Origin: Blepharisma stoltei
Lineage: Eukaryota; Ciliophora; Heterotrichea; Heterotrichida; Blepharismidae
Length of the DNA: 64,000 nucleotides
Reading direction: 5' to 3'
NCBI GenBank assembly: GCA_914767885.1
Contig: CAJZBQ010000063.1
Span: forward strand, 291,001 to 355,000
In this document: piece after piece, positions 11,290 through 23,000 of the stretch
How the letters are laid out: every line of letters begins with the position of its first letter
Numbering within the stretch: position 1 is the stretch's first letter
Notes under the pieces: model-generated
What the model saw: the letters and a program-made list of their open reading frames with translations, nothing else
Told to the model about the DNA's origin: nothing
Database searches by the model: none
Made by a program: the position numbers and the translations under genes

Positions 11290-12200
11290 TAAATTAAGAA
11301 ACAGCAAAAGCCAAGAGTAACCCTAAAATCATCGATTTTAAGATGAAATCTCCTCTAGAAGATTGATTGTAATAATAGAAAACGCTATCTTCTATATAAG
11401 AAAAGCCTTTTCCAATTTTTTAATTGCGCTATTCTTATTTGATTTCCCCTTGACCTTCTACTGCGATTAAATAAATTGAGCATGCTATCTGTAGGTTTCT
11501 TGTATAGTTCCTGCATGTAAGAGTTCATACTCATCATTCCTACCTTAATTGCTTACTTCACTCACGGAGGGGTTAATTTTGTTTTGTTAAAAAAATTTAT
11601 ATATAAATTTTATAGAATTTTTTTTTTCGAAATTAAAAAAAAATCTTAAATTCGCAAAAATTGGAAAGCAAATATTAATTTAATTTATAAAATTTATGTT
11701 TTTAAAAAGCAATTTGTCTAAAATTAAACAGAATTAGCACTAGATTTCATTATGCTAATTATCACGTATATATCAATTTTTTTTTTCCATAAAAATTTTT
11801 CTATTAAAAAAATTTTTGTTCACTCACGGAGGGTGGGCTTTTGGGCAAAAAATAGCGATTTTTCTAATGGTTTTGTTTACTCACGGGTGGGAGTTAGCAT
11901 TAATCTTTTCTTTTTTGGTATTTGAGTGTTTACTGCTTTTGACTTTTGGTTGGCAAATATATTGTAGATTTTTTATTCCGGTGTTGGCAAGAAGGGGTAT
12001 ATATTTCTGGGTATGCTTCGTAAAAGATATTTTGTTCAAAAGCTGTGCAATTGGGAGATTGGACGAATTGATCTGGCTTTTAAATGTTTTAGCTTTAAAA
12101 AGAGCTCTCTATTTTAGATTTGAGATAAAGTACTCTAGACAATATCTGTCTTGCTAGAAGCTTGATGATCTATAGCGATCTAAAGAGGTTCTGCGCTATA
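11290..12200 (-). pseudogene. Decayed relative of gene A (gene A'), with a MITE
   Basis: After removing the MITE at 11554-11894, the minus strand gives fragments resembling gene A. These are a KNLQYICQPK stretch aligned with KSAKYIIEPK, an NRSRRSRGNQIRIA stretch aligned with the NRSKTRAERQ...IIRIA region, and YNQSSRGDFILKSMILG aligned with CNQGEHSTLKSMVLG. The zinc-binding cysteines are lost and the frame shifts at least twice. The first unit keeps only the 3' end (2690-2850), best explained by a deletion there. Confidence 0.6.
11554..11894. mobile_element. Family-1 MITE/IES, 341 bp
   Basis: TA at 11554-11555 and 11895-11896. The left end is shortened to one inverted box (CACTCACGGAGGGGTTAA). 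The right end has the double box with the conserved spacer (GGGCAAAAAATAGCGATTTT). It lies within gene A'. Confidence 0.75.
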
Positions 12201-12840
12201 ATATATTGTTTTCAATAAATGATTTTATTCGGTAAAAGATTAGAAAATAGTCTTATTATAGATTATTAATATCTTAAAAATGATGATAAGTGATAAAAAA
12301 AAGTCAGGATGAATTATTTTAATTTGTCGGTATTTTCTTATTTTTAAGAAAATATCAATTTAAATTTAAAGAAAATATGTTAATGGAGCATTTTTGAAAT
12401 AAAATTTTAATATCCGATAATATAACTATTTCCTAGGATTCAGCTGCTTTATACTTCATGCATTAAATCCTTTTCTAAAGTTAGCCTCGTATAATTATTA
12501 AAATCTAGTGGAAACTAAAAATATATAACCGATAAGTTTCTCTTGCTTTCAGATATTTTTTTACATTTATACTATTTCAATATTATTCCTTATCTGAAAT
12601 ATGCAAATTTTCTTAAAAAAACAGACAGGCAAGATATAATGTATATTTTCAAATACTTAAAATTCCCTATTTGCTTAAAAAATCACTTATTGATTTTTCT
12701 CATTAATAGCGCTTTATGTGGAGATGTTTTCCCATTTTGGTCGGACCAAAGTAGATAGTCGGTGATACCCAAAATGGAAATTAAATGTGAAAACATCTCC
12801 ACATCTCGCTATTCATGGGCAAAATGTATATTTTTGAGAT
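12201..12840. other. AT-rich spacer 3' of IQ gene copy 2
   Basis: No supported gene. It contains the palindrome at 12702-12815. It is conserved in the first unit in shortened form. Confidence 0.5.
12702..12815. repeat. Imperfect palindrome downstream of IQ gene copy 2
   Basis: Arms at about 12702-12745 and 12770-12815 (AATAGCGCTTTATGTGGAGA against its inverse at the right end), with GGTCGG near the centre. It is conserved in the first unit at 3163-3285, so it predates the duplication. It ends 25 bases from the stop codon of the IQ gene. Confidence 0.65.
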
Positions 12841-14044
12841 TTATCGAGACTTAAATCTTTCATATTTAGCTTCAGGGATTACATCAAGCCCATATTTCGA
12901 TATCGAAATTTTCTTGACTTTAAAATTTGGAATATACAAATCTGATTCCTGAAAACTCCACTCCTCAATAGGCTCTTTTTTTAATTCTTCGAATTCATTT
13001 AAAGCTTTTTTCAGTGCATCTTTCCCATACTCTTTCTTTTTCTTCACAAAATCTTTTGCTAAAAATCTTCGAAATGCCCTTTGAATAATCATGATATTTT
13101 CTGTGTGTAAATTTTTAATAGGCAGCAATAAATCTCTTCGATTTTTACGTTTTACAGTTGGTTTATCAAAAATGACAAGCTTTTTGGAGATCTGAGGAAT
13201 CTTTAACTTGAAAGAATGCTTTAATTGAACTGGCAATGACTGTTTTGGTTCAAAAGTTGTGTTGAATATTCCTTGGGATCGAGGTGTTGGAGGTGATATC
13301 TTCCTTCCTTGCTTTCTTGACGATTTTTGAGGGCTGTATAAAGAAAAGTCGAAAGGTTTTTCTAACTCCCCCCTTTCCGTGAGCGAACAAAAAAATTTTT
13401 GCTCGCTCACAGAAGGGGTTAATTTTTTTTTAAAACATATTTATATATATAAAATTTTTAGAAATTTTTTTTCGAAATTTAAAAAATCCTAATGGAAAGC
13501 AAATCTTAATTTAATTTATAAAATTTATGTTTTAAAGCACAATTTGTTTAAAATTAAACAGAATTAGCTTGAGATTTCATTTATATAATTATCATTTAAA
13601 TAACAAAATATTTTTCTATCAAAAATTTTTGTTCGCTCACGGAGGGTGGGTTTTTTGGGCAAAAATAGGGGTTTTCTAATGATTTTGTTCACTCACGGAG
13701 AGTGGGGGTAAGCTTTTATTTAATTTCTTGGTTTTTATTTTTTGGGTTACTGGGCGCAGTGGGGATTGATTGGGAATTATTATAAGTGAGTCTTTAATTT
13801 TTGGATGCTTAGTGCCATAATATGCTTCAGAGATTATCAATCCTTCTGAAAGCTTATTGATTCGCCGTTCAGATGTTTCGATTTCATTTTGAGTTTTGTT
13901 GAAATTCTTTAATGCATTTGAGATACACTCATAATCGAATGAATTGCCAGCTTTTTTGTGAGTGTCTAAAAATAAATCTAAGATTTTGATAGCATTTTTA
14001 GAGGATTCTTCATACTTTCCTTCAAAAGAAAATTGATTATTCAT
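12841..14044 (-). CDS. IQ-motif protein, gene B copy 2
   Basis: Translation starts at the ATG at 14044. Removing the MITE at 13363-13708 gives 858 nt (285 residues) with one continuous frame. The junction reads KLNKSLEKPFDF, the same as the uninterrupted first-unit copy. Residues about 190-205 contain an IQ motif (IIQRAFRRFLAKDF), a known binding site for calmodulin or centrin-type EF-hand proteins. It is followed by a Lys/Glu-rich helical stretch. The N-terminal third is helical and charged, and the middle is Ser/Pro/Lys-rich. It is divergently transcribed from the histidine kinase and duplicated with it. The family is not recognised beyond the IQ motif; a cytoskeletal role is possible but is inference. 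Confidence 0.75.
13363..13708. mobile_element. Family-1 MITE/IES, 346 bp, inside IQ gene copy 2
   Basis: TA at 13363-13364 and 13709-13710. The left end is a hairpin of two opposed boxes (CCGTGAGCGAACAAA facing GCTCGCTCACAG). The right end has two same-direction boxes separated by the spacer containing GGGCAAAAATAGGGG. The exact empty site is at 3807-3808 in the first unit. Excision restores the reading frame. Confidence 0.92.
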
Positions 14045-14835
14045 TAATATGGAAATTTATATGCATTTTATCATTTCAGAAATACTTTATATTTTAGCTT
14101 CTTAAAAATATTTTATCATAGTTTTTATGATTTATATCAGTTTAAAAATATAATGCACAATGATATCGAAAAATTTTCTTCAAATTATATTTTTTTGAAT
14201 TTTTAATAAAAAATGCTTTCTGATATAAGCCTTAGTTATGGCATTTATATTGATTCTGTTTAAATATACTTTGATTGCTCTAGAATAATTCTCACTATAT
14301 TGGGAATAGGTAAAATATAAAATTGCTGATCCCAAAATATATAAGTAGGCATAATAAAAAAAGTTTAAATTTTAAAAAAAATCAATGTTTAAGGATTCTT
14401 CAAATGCTAATTAGAATAATATCAAGATTAGCCAAGCTAATAATATTTTAGAATGAATAACAATTTATTGCCTTTAAAATCTAGTAGATCTAATAGATAA
14501 TTACTATTTATAAAATTTTGCAAATTAGCATACCTATATTTTACTGATTCAAGAGAAATTATAAACATTAATAAAAAGAACTAATTTTTAAAGGTTGAGC
14601 TAAATATCAAACATCAGCATCCAAACTATTAAATGTGCCTATCTCTTAAATGCGATCATTCAAATTTTATTCCATATTTAGGAATATTAATATACATTTG
14701 ACAATAAATTTATTAGAGGAACTGATTTAGCTTGTATGATACAGCATGGATGCTTGCTTTAAAAAAATTAAGAATGACAATTTTTTTTTAGAAATAGAAT
14801 ACTATATAATTGGATGAGTCAAAGATTTTTTCTCT

Positions 14836-15474
14836 TAAGTGAACAAAAACTTGGCTTGCTCATAGAGGTGTGAATATTTTTTTTAGATAAAAATTATATA
14901 TAAATTTCATTTTTTTTCAAAATAAAAAAATTCCAATTTGTAAAAATTGAGAATCAAAAATTAATTTAATTTGCGAATTTATTCTTAAAATTAAACAGAA
15001 TTAACCCGAGATTTCATTATAAACTATTTTTATATATAATTTTTTTTCATAAAAAATTTATATATTAAAAAAATGTTAACTCCCCCGACCTCCGTGAGTG
15101 AACAAAACCATAGAAAAATCCCTATTTTTTGCCCAAAAACCCACCCTCCGTGAGTGAACAAAAAGTTTTAATATATAAATGATAATTAGTATAATGAAAT
15201 ATAGAGCTAATTCTGTTTAATTTTAAACGAATTGCTTTTTAAAACATAAATTTTGCAAATTAAATTAATATTTGCTTTCCAATTTTTGTGAATTAGGATT
15301 TTTTTTAAATTTCGAAAAAAAATATTTTTTATAAAATTTATATATATAAATTTTATAAAAAAAAAAATTAACCCCCCTCGTGAGTGAACAACATTTTTTT
15401 GTTCACTCACGGAGGGGGGGGAGTAAGAGGGTGGATTTTTCCAATGGTTTTTTCTCACTCACTGAGGTGGGAGT
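14836..15474. mobile_element. Family-1 MITE (outer), 639 bp, split by another copy
   Basis: TA at 14836-14837 and 15475-15476. The left terminal box is truncated (AGTGAACAAAAACTTGGC...). The right end has the usual box and spacer. A complete second copy has inserted at 15077-15423. Confidence 0.7.
15077..15423. mobile_element. Family-1 MITE nested in the outer copy, 347 bp
   Basis: TA at 15077-15078 and 15424-15425. The left side has the double box with spacer (ATCCCTATTTTTTGCCCAAA). The right side is the opposed-box hairpin. Almost all of the family consensus is present, suggesting a recent insertion. Confidence 0.85.
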
Positions 15475-15606
15475 TAAGTTTTTTTTTAAATTATTTGACC
15501 TAGATAAAACCCTTTAACTTTTATAATATTCATTTTTATATTTGAAGCTTTGCAATCAGTAAAAATGAATATATGCCCTTATCTGGCCATAAAAGAAATT
15601 TTGCTT

Positions 15607-16028
15607 TACTCCCCTCTGAGAGTAAACAAAACCATTGGAAAAATCCCTATTGTTTTTTCCAAAAAACAAATTTTTTTATGAAAAAAAAATTATAATGTAT
15701 AAATGGCTATTATTATAATGAAATTTCTAGTGAATTTTGTTTAATAGATAACAGTTTGCATTTTAAAATATAAATTTTACAAATTATAAATATATGCTTT
15801 CAAATTTTGCGAATTGGGATTTTTTAAATTTGGGGGAAAAATTTACTTTAATTTTAATTAGTTAAAAAGCCTTAATCCTCTCTCTATTTTGCAAAAATAA
15901 TATTTTTTTAATACTTTCATAGTTTCTTAAAATTTCAAAATTTATTTACAAATTTATGTATAAATTTTAAAAAAAAATAAACCCCTCCGTAAGTGAATAA
16001 AATTATTTTGTTCTCTCAATGAGGGGGT
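15607..16028. mobile_element. Family-1 MITE/IES, 422 bp, upstream of kinase copy 2
   Basis: TA at 15607-15608 and 16029-16030. The left box is weak (ACTCCCCTCTGAGAGTAAAC). The right side is an opposed-box hairpin. The first unit is uninterrupted at 5556-5557, apart from one T. It lies about 95 bp before the kinase start. Confidence 0.8.
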
Positions 16029-16122
16029 TAATATATTTCCAATCTAAAATTATCAAAAAATCAGCAATTTCCCACTGGCAAATTTTATATAATTTCTGAC
16101 AAGTTCGATTAATAATAAAAAG

Positions 16123-18409
16123 ATGGAAACCATGAGTGAAATGTGATGGAAGAAAGAAATAAGCGACCTTTACAAGTTGTTGATATTTTATAGCTATACA
16201 CTCTTGTCAATTGGCCTATTTTCTCGAATCTTGTATTTTATGTGCAATTGGTCTATTGAGATGGAGCCTCTTCAAGTCGAAGTCGTAATACTTCATTTCG
16301 TAAATATTATTCTTGTCAAAATCTTCAAGAATTCCTCGTTTAAAGTAAAAATTCTCGTGATTTTATTCTTCACTGAGTCTTATAATTGTTTTTGCTTCTA
16401 TGCATCAATGATAAAGAGTGAAGACTCCAATATATTGGCAGTTTTCGCTATAATGCTAACAACAAGATTTCAGCTGCCAATTATTAAAAACAAGCTTTAC
16501 TTGAATCTGCTTCTTATTAAAAATTTATTGATATGGTGCTTCATCCGAATAAATAGCTTCCAAGATTCACAGTTTAGACTAATGGAGATTAATTTTACAT
16601 TAAGCACAATAATCACATGCAATATATGGCATTATTATAAAATGAAGATATCCTTTGAGAAATTTAACTTGAGCAAGGAACTGGAAAAAAACCATGAAAT
16701 ACTGACATTTATTACAGAAGCTTCTCGGGATGGAATTATAGTACTCTCTGAGAGCCTGACGATTGAGTTTAATAATAAAAACTCTCTTAAGCTCCTAGAT
16801 TGTGATAAGATTGATCTCTTGTCTTCTATATCACAAAATGAATATTTTCAAGAAAAAAAGATGTCAGGGAATCCTACATCGAACTTGGTGATAGATGACA
16901 TTATGTATTGCTTTAATGTCGCAGATTTCACTGAAAAGACTTTAGGCATAAGTCTTGTAAATGGCCGAAACTTAGAATGAAAAATCCAAAAAATTTCTTG
17001 ATACGATAAAAACTGCCTGTTTATAACTATCAGAGATGCAACTCAGATCATAACGCTTGAAAATTCAATTGCAAGTGATATAGAAATTTCCCATAGATGG
17101 CGCTGTTTGCCCTTGATTTGCCCACTGGGGAAAAAATTTTGGTTCAACCAGTCCCATATGGTTTGGTCAAACCAAAAAGATTTTCTTATGGGCAAATTAA
17201 GGGCAAACAGTGCCATCTATGGGAAATTTCTATAACATGAAAACTGTCTTACTGAGATCAGTTTCCCATGAACTTCGAACCCCACTTAATGCCATAATAT
17301 ATTTTACTAATGATATTTTGGAAAAGCATAATTTACAGACCTCAGGAGAAATTGAAAAATTTAAAGCAATATCAGTTTCTTCACAGCTTATGCTATCTCT
17401 TATTAATGATTTGCTTGATTTTTCGAAAATGCTTGCAGGAGTGTTCAGCATTCATAAAGCTGATTGTCAATTAAAAGACATAATAAAAAATGCTTGCAAG
17501 CTAATTCAAATGCAATGTAAAAAGAAAAAGCTAAAGCTAATTATTAGAATTGATGAAAGGATTCCAAATAGAGTTTACACTGATTCTTTGAGGCTTAGTC
17601 AGATCTTGCTTAGCTTGCTTACAAATGCTTTGAAGTTCACTATGAAAGGCTGAATCGAAGTGATATGTCTGCTCGATAAAAAAAATCAATTAAAAATTAC
17701 AATAGAGGACACTGGAATCGGGATATCAGTAGATTATCTGATAAAACTTTCCTCTGAGTTTTCTTCATCAGTTTCTCCACCAGTAAGCCCTCAAGGATGT
17801 GGCCTTGGGCTTTATGTTTCAAATTCATTGGTAAAAAAACTCGGAAATAAGCCTATTGAAATTCGTTCTCAGCCTGGAAAAGGCTCAGCTTTTATATTCA
17901 AAATCAACATTTTCCCTGAGAACACTCAAAGCGACGAATACGATGTTTTCACAGAAAGTCTGGTCGAAGAAAATTTAATTCGATCTGATATGAGCCAATA
18001 TTCGATAAGGAACAAAAACTTTGCTCCTTCAGTTCTAATTGTTGATGATAATGAATTAAATCGGCTTGTCCTAGGATCAATTTTATTACAATATCATATA
18101 GCATTCGATGAAAGTGGAGGTGGAAAAGATGCAATTAAAAAGATTGCTGAAAGAGATAAGCTTGGAAGTGGATACCGAGTAGTTATTATGGATTGCGATA
18201 TGCCAGAGATCGACGGCTTTGAAGCAACAAGAAAAATCAATTTATTATTTAGAGATCGAGAAATTAATGAAATGCCGAATATTATAGCTTATACAGCTTT
18301 TACATTAGATGAAGATCGAGCTGCGTGCTTTGAGTGTGGGATGGTGGATTATTTAATAAAGCCTTCTACCCCTGAGAAAATAATTAGCACAGTTAAAAAG
18401 TATTTATAA
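16123..18409 (+). CDS. Hybrid sensor histidine kinase, copy 2
   Basis: With the palindromic IES at 17079-17232 removed, the frame from the ATG at 16123 is 2133 nt (710 residues), continuous if TGA is Trp (16137-16139, 16978-16980 and others). Five or so hydrophobic segments occupy residues about 15-165. The H-box is SVSHELRTPLNAI (about 330). The N-box is SLLTNALKF, and the G-boxes are EDTGIGI and QGCGLGLYV. The receiver domain (about 585-710) has the acceptor Asp in IMDCDMPEIDG and the conserved Lys in LIKPSTPEK. Family knowledge: autophosphorylation on His, then phosphotransfer to the receiver Asp. The ligand is unknown and no periplasmic-type sensor domain is seen. The first unit uses a different frame at the extreme N terminus, so the true start is uncertain. 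Confidence 0.88.
17079..17232. other. Palindromic IES, 154 bp, in kinase copy 2
   Basis: TA at 17079-17080 and 17233-17234. Both ends read TATAGAAATTTCCCATAGA inward. The arms are about 75 bp at roughly 85 percent identity and meet near GGTTTGGTCAAACC. The exact empty site is at 6875-6876 in copy 1. The arms have no sequence match to the MITE families. Confidence 0.92.
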
Positions 18410-18429
18410 TTTATTTATTTCATTTATTA

Positions 18430-18907
18430 GATTCGATTAGATTAGATTAGATTAAGCTCTTCGTCCTCGAGATGGGCCGGGATTTCAATCCTATATGCAC
18501 ATTGTTCTTGAGGGACCCATGCATACAACCTTCCTCACCGCAGCAGGCAAGGGTATTCATGCAACCCGTCTTGACTTCCATGATTCCTGGAGCCTATAGT
18601 CAGACTGTCTGAGTCGGAACTCCTAGATTCTCGTTAGGCAGGTGTCGCCTCTTGAGTCCGGTTCGTAGATTTATAGTCTATTCGGGGCTTTTACTGGTCA
18701 TGCCCTTTCTAATGATGGTCTTAGAGGCAAAAACTCAAAGTCCTGAGGATTAGTTCCCTAGGGCTCGAGAAAAATCTAGCCCGATATATACAAAAGATTC
18801 CCTACCTCTTTCAGCCCTTCCCCTTCATACCTGACAATTGCCTGCAGGTGTTAAAGAACAAGGGCCAGAAGGTTAGGTGGTCTGTACTCACATTTTTATT
18901 TATTTCC
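18430..18907 (-). mobile_element. SINE-like retroposon, 478 bp
   Basis: The target duplication is 13 bp (18417-18429 and 18908-18920). The plus-strand left end has GATTA repeats, which read as a (TAATC)n 3' tail on the minus strand. It is GC-rich. It is absent from the first unit near 8365, where the flanks are contiguous. Confidence 0.75.
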
Positions 18908-18920
18908 ATTTCATTTATTA

Positions 18921-20046
18921 ATTAATCTAATATAAAGCTTTTTATTAAATTTTAACTAAAAAATCATTGAAATAGCCACAGAGTTTTCTATAAGTTGGCA
19001 AAAATTAGCACACAAAAGAATTAGCTACAATGGAGTATGCTTATTATTAAAACTTATTAGCTTTAAAATAAAGTAGGCGAAAGAATTTATATATATCAAA
19101 TTACGATTCAGACGTCGACTTTAAATAATTTTTCTAAAAGCAGATTATAAACTTAATTCAGATTATTAAGTCAAAAATTGTGTCCAAGCCTGCTAATTGA
19201 TAAGGATGCTTGAGCCACCTATTCCATATTTAATGATAAAACTTTGAACTGTAAATATGAGTAGAACTCTCTTGAAATAAGGCATTTTATTCTCAATTTA
19301 GTCGCGAAATAAGCATGTAGAACTTTTATTGAGAACCATCTTTTTCCAATAGATAAAGCAAAATTTTATTCATTTATAAATCTCAATTAAATATAAAAGG
19401 CTGATTAATTGAATAAAAAAAATCTGAGTGATTTTAAGATAAAGCGAGATAAAAGACAAAATATTAGATTATCGATTAATTTTTCATATAAAGTATAAAC
19501 TATAATAATAAGCTTTATTATTGCAGTTTTTTATAATGAAAAACATTTTTATACATTAAATTTTATTTTTAAAGCATCAAAGATTTTTTTTATTTTAGAA
19601 TAAGTTAATTAATTTAGTCAATCCACTATACAAAATAAAAACTGCATTTAACTTATAAAAAAATTTGTTGCCTAAATTCTTCCAACGAATTATTAAATTT
19701 TTGTTGCATATTTTTATAATACTTTCAAGCAAAAATGCTAATTATTACATCACAGCCTAGTGTCTGTTTCAGTTCTTAGCTATATTTCAAATTATAATTT
19801 TTATTCTCAAATTATCATAATAGCCAGCCTAGGACCGCAATTCTGGCATATAAATCTACTTATTCTTTGTTAAGATTTATAAAATAGAATTTATTTTAAA
19901 ATTTCCTCCCTTAAAAAAGCCAAAAATATTTTTATATCCATAGTAAAATTTGGAAGGCTCTCGCATTTTATTGCTAGTTTAATTTCCCTTAAATTTTTCA
20001 TATAGCTTTGTTGTAAAATTCAAACTAAAAGTAATGGTTTATAAAT
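18921..20046. other. AT-rich spacer between kinase copy 2 and the fibrocystin-like gene
   Basis: No supported gene. The first 500 bases match the first unit (8370-8830). The remainder is unique and should contain the promoter of the downstream gene. Confidence 0.5.
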
Positions 20047-23000
20047 ATGTTCTTAATAGCTCTCGTTATTCAAGCTCTGTTCATATCGGTGAATGGAGTG
20101 TGAATTTCAGGCATCTCGATAGATCCTTCAGTATTAAACCAAGGATACTTAGCAGGCTCTGTAGCAGGTGGAACAGTCCTTCATATTCGTGGAGGCTTTG
20201 ACAACGAAGACCCAGCCTCAAATATAATTAAGATTGATGGACAAGTTTGCGAAATCATCCAGTTCCACGCAAGAAGCGATTATTTACAGTGCGTCACTCC
20301 ACCCTCTAACCATCCAAATGGGGCGACAGTACCAATTACAGCCTTTTACCATGGAGAAAGTTTCAGTAACGAAAAATATCAGTTTACATATAACAAATAC
20401 AACACCCCAGTCGTTTTCGAAATGAATCCAGTAGAAGCAGCTCCAGGCGACGAAGTAAGCTTTGTTGGGAGGTGGATGACAACTGCCTGGGATCAGTTTG
20501 ACAATGCAAAAGTAGACACCCAAAATATGCTCATGTACATATTGGATACAAGCCAAACCTTTGGAAGTTGGGATGTCATGAACTTAACTGCTGTCTTAGG
20601 CGACAATGACCAAGGAGATATCAACGCTACTATTACACTTAATGGGCCTTATGGAAAAGCCTTTAAACGTTGGACTGGGACTCAATATGACTTAAATGGC
20701 AACCCTTACAATTTTCGAACTCTTGCAAGAATTGACTCAGTCTCAGCAAGCAGCGGAAGCTCAGCAGGTGGCCAAGAATTGACAATAAAAGGTGAAGGCT
20801 TTCCTTTAACAGCTTCGTGGGTAAAGGTTGAAGTGGACGGAAGCGACTGCAAAATCTCATCACTTGCTTTCGATAAAATTAACTGCACTACAACTGCTGC
20901 TACAAGAACTGGCTCACAAACTATATTTGAAGGCGGGGCTGGCTTAAAAAGGCAAGTGTGGCTTAACCAAACAACAAGATCTTTGGATTTTTCTAGCTTA
21001 AGCTCAGTTACCCCTGATTTCACCTTTAGCGTGGCTTCAGCCCAGATTCCAAGAGATGAAGACGTCAGCATCAGAGATAAAATGACTGGACTTTTTAGAG
21101 CTCCAGTTACAGGAACTTATAAGCTTATGGTGTCCTCAGATGATTATGCTGAAGTATTTTTAGGAACCTCTGATGATCCAGCAACTGCTGCTTCTATTCT
21201 TAAGTTCGAAAGCTACACTTCATTAAGAGATCAGTTTACTAAAGCGTCCCAAAGTGATGGAATTTCCTTACTCCCTTCTTAATCAGAGAAAATATTTATC
21301 TTATACAAATTATAATTTTTAGAGGAAAAATATAATATTTGATCCAAATAGTTTTGGTATTAATTTAATGAAAATTTACCTATAAATTATCTATGCTTTA
21401 ATTAGAAAACTATTTAGATAGCTAGCACTTTAAATCAATTAATTTTATATATTTTTTCTATGGTATATTTAAAAAAAAATAATCCTTTTAAATTGACAAA
21501 TTTTTTTGTTCCTATCTAACGAATGGAGCTAGTTGAAAATACAGACTACTACTTTGAAGTCAGACACACCCAAGGAAGCGGATCCAGCCACTTAGACTTA
21601 GGAGTCTTAATTTCAGGCTCAGCCCTTCCTAATACAATGCCATATGTCCAAAAACTGCAACTTACTGCTGCAGATCCAGTTTATGAAGTCCAAACACTTA
21701 AATTTTTCGGCTCATCTACAGGGCCTACTGGCGGCAAGCTCCGACTTGTATATGGAACGACAGTAAGAGACTCAATTGATTGGGATGCTGACTCTGGGAT
21801 GTGGAAATGCAGCGATATCCTCAACCAAACTAGCTACTTGGGATTAGGCTCACTGTCATGTCTTGGCTCCTGGGATAGTACCAATACAATATTGTCTTAT
21901 AGCATTACATTTAACTACTTGGTATCTGATAAGAGATACAAGTTCTCAGCTGATACCTCACTTATTGAGCCAACAAACAGCATTTCTATTACCAATACCA
22001 AAACTCCAGGTACTACTACATTAAAAGGGAGCTTCAAACTTGGGTTTAGAGGTGCACAGTCAGATTGGATTGACATTAGCACTTGGGTAGATGGACTTGA
22101 ATTTTACTTAAACAAGCAAATTGCTGAGTTCCAAAACCAATTAGTCGTTTACGGTTCTGTTGGATTTCCTTTCAACACGCTTCTAGCTTTGCCTTGGTTC
22201 CTTTTTGATGGGACTAATTTCGACGGAATCACCGTTGTAGATACCAACTTCACTGGTGGAAATATAGAAGGTTCGACTGATCCTGCAAGCATTACAACTG
22301 TTCTTGACCAAGTTTATTTGCCAACTGATGGCGCTTTTTGGCCAGTTATCCCATCAGACTTCTTGAGAACCACTGAATCGTCTCCTCAAGTCAGAGTTTT
22401 TGTCAACGAGACAGTTTCAGTATGCAGAGGAGATTGCAGCTACAGTTATTTGTCGTCTCCAGATTTCCCAAAAATAACAAGCTTTGCCAAATCATCGTCT
22501 ACTCTTACAATTGTAGGTGAAGACTTGCCAACAGATGCAACCCAGCTATCAGTCTCTGTAGGATTTTCTGCTTGCGAAGATATTGCTGTAACTGGTAATA
22601 CTCAATTCTCCTGTACTCTTCAAGATGGCGTCGCTGGAAGCTACCAGCCAGTAGTTAAAGTCGCAGGCCAAGGAATTATTCCAATAGACTCTACATTCAT
22701 TGACACCATTGACTCTACTCCTACAATAACTTCAATATCTCCTACAGCTGGTAGTATCCAAGGTGGAACAACAGTAACAATTACAGGCACTGGATTTTTT
22801 GACTCACTAACTAATTCTGCATATGAGCAAACTGTTACCATTGAAGGATCCGACTGTGCTATAACTAGCACTTCCTTGACTCAAATTATATGTACTGCAG
22901 GCCCACAATCCTCTGGATCAGGCGCTATTGTCACAGTCGGAGGACAATCATCAGCTTCTTATGCGACTACTTTCTACGACTCAAGCAACACTCCTACAGT

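Larger units (their letters stand above)
14045..16122. other. Divergent intergenic region between IQ gene and kinase, copy 2
   Basis: No supported gene. It aligns with 4753-5670 once the MITEs at 14836-15474 and 15607-16028 are removed. The two MITE insertions more than double the length of this presumed promoter region. Confidence 0.55.
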
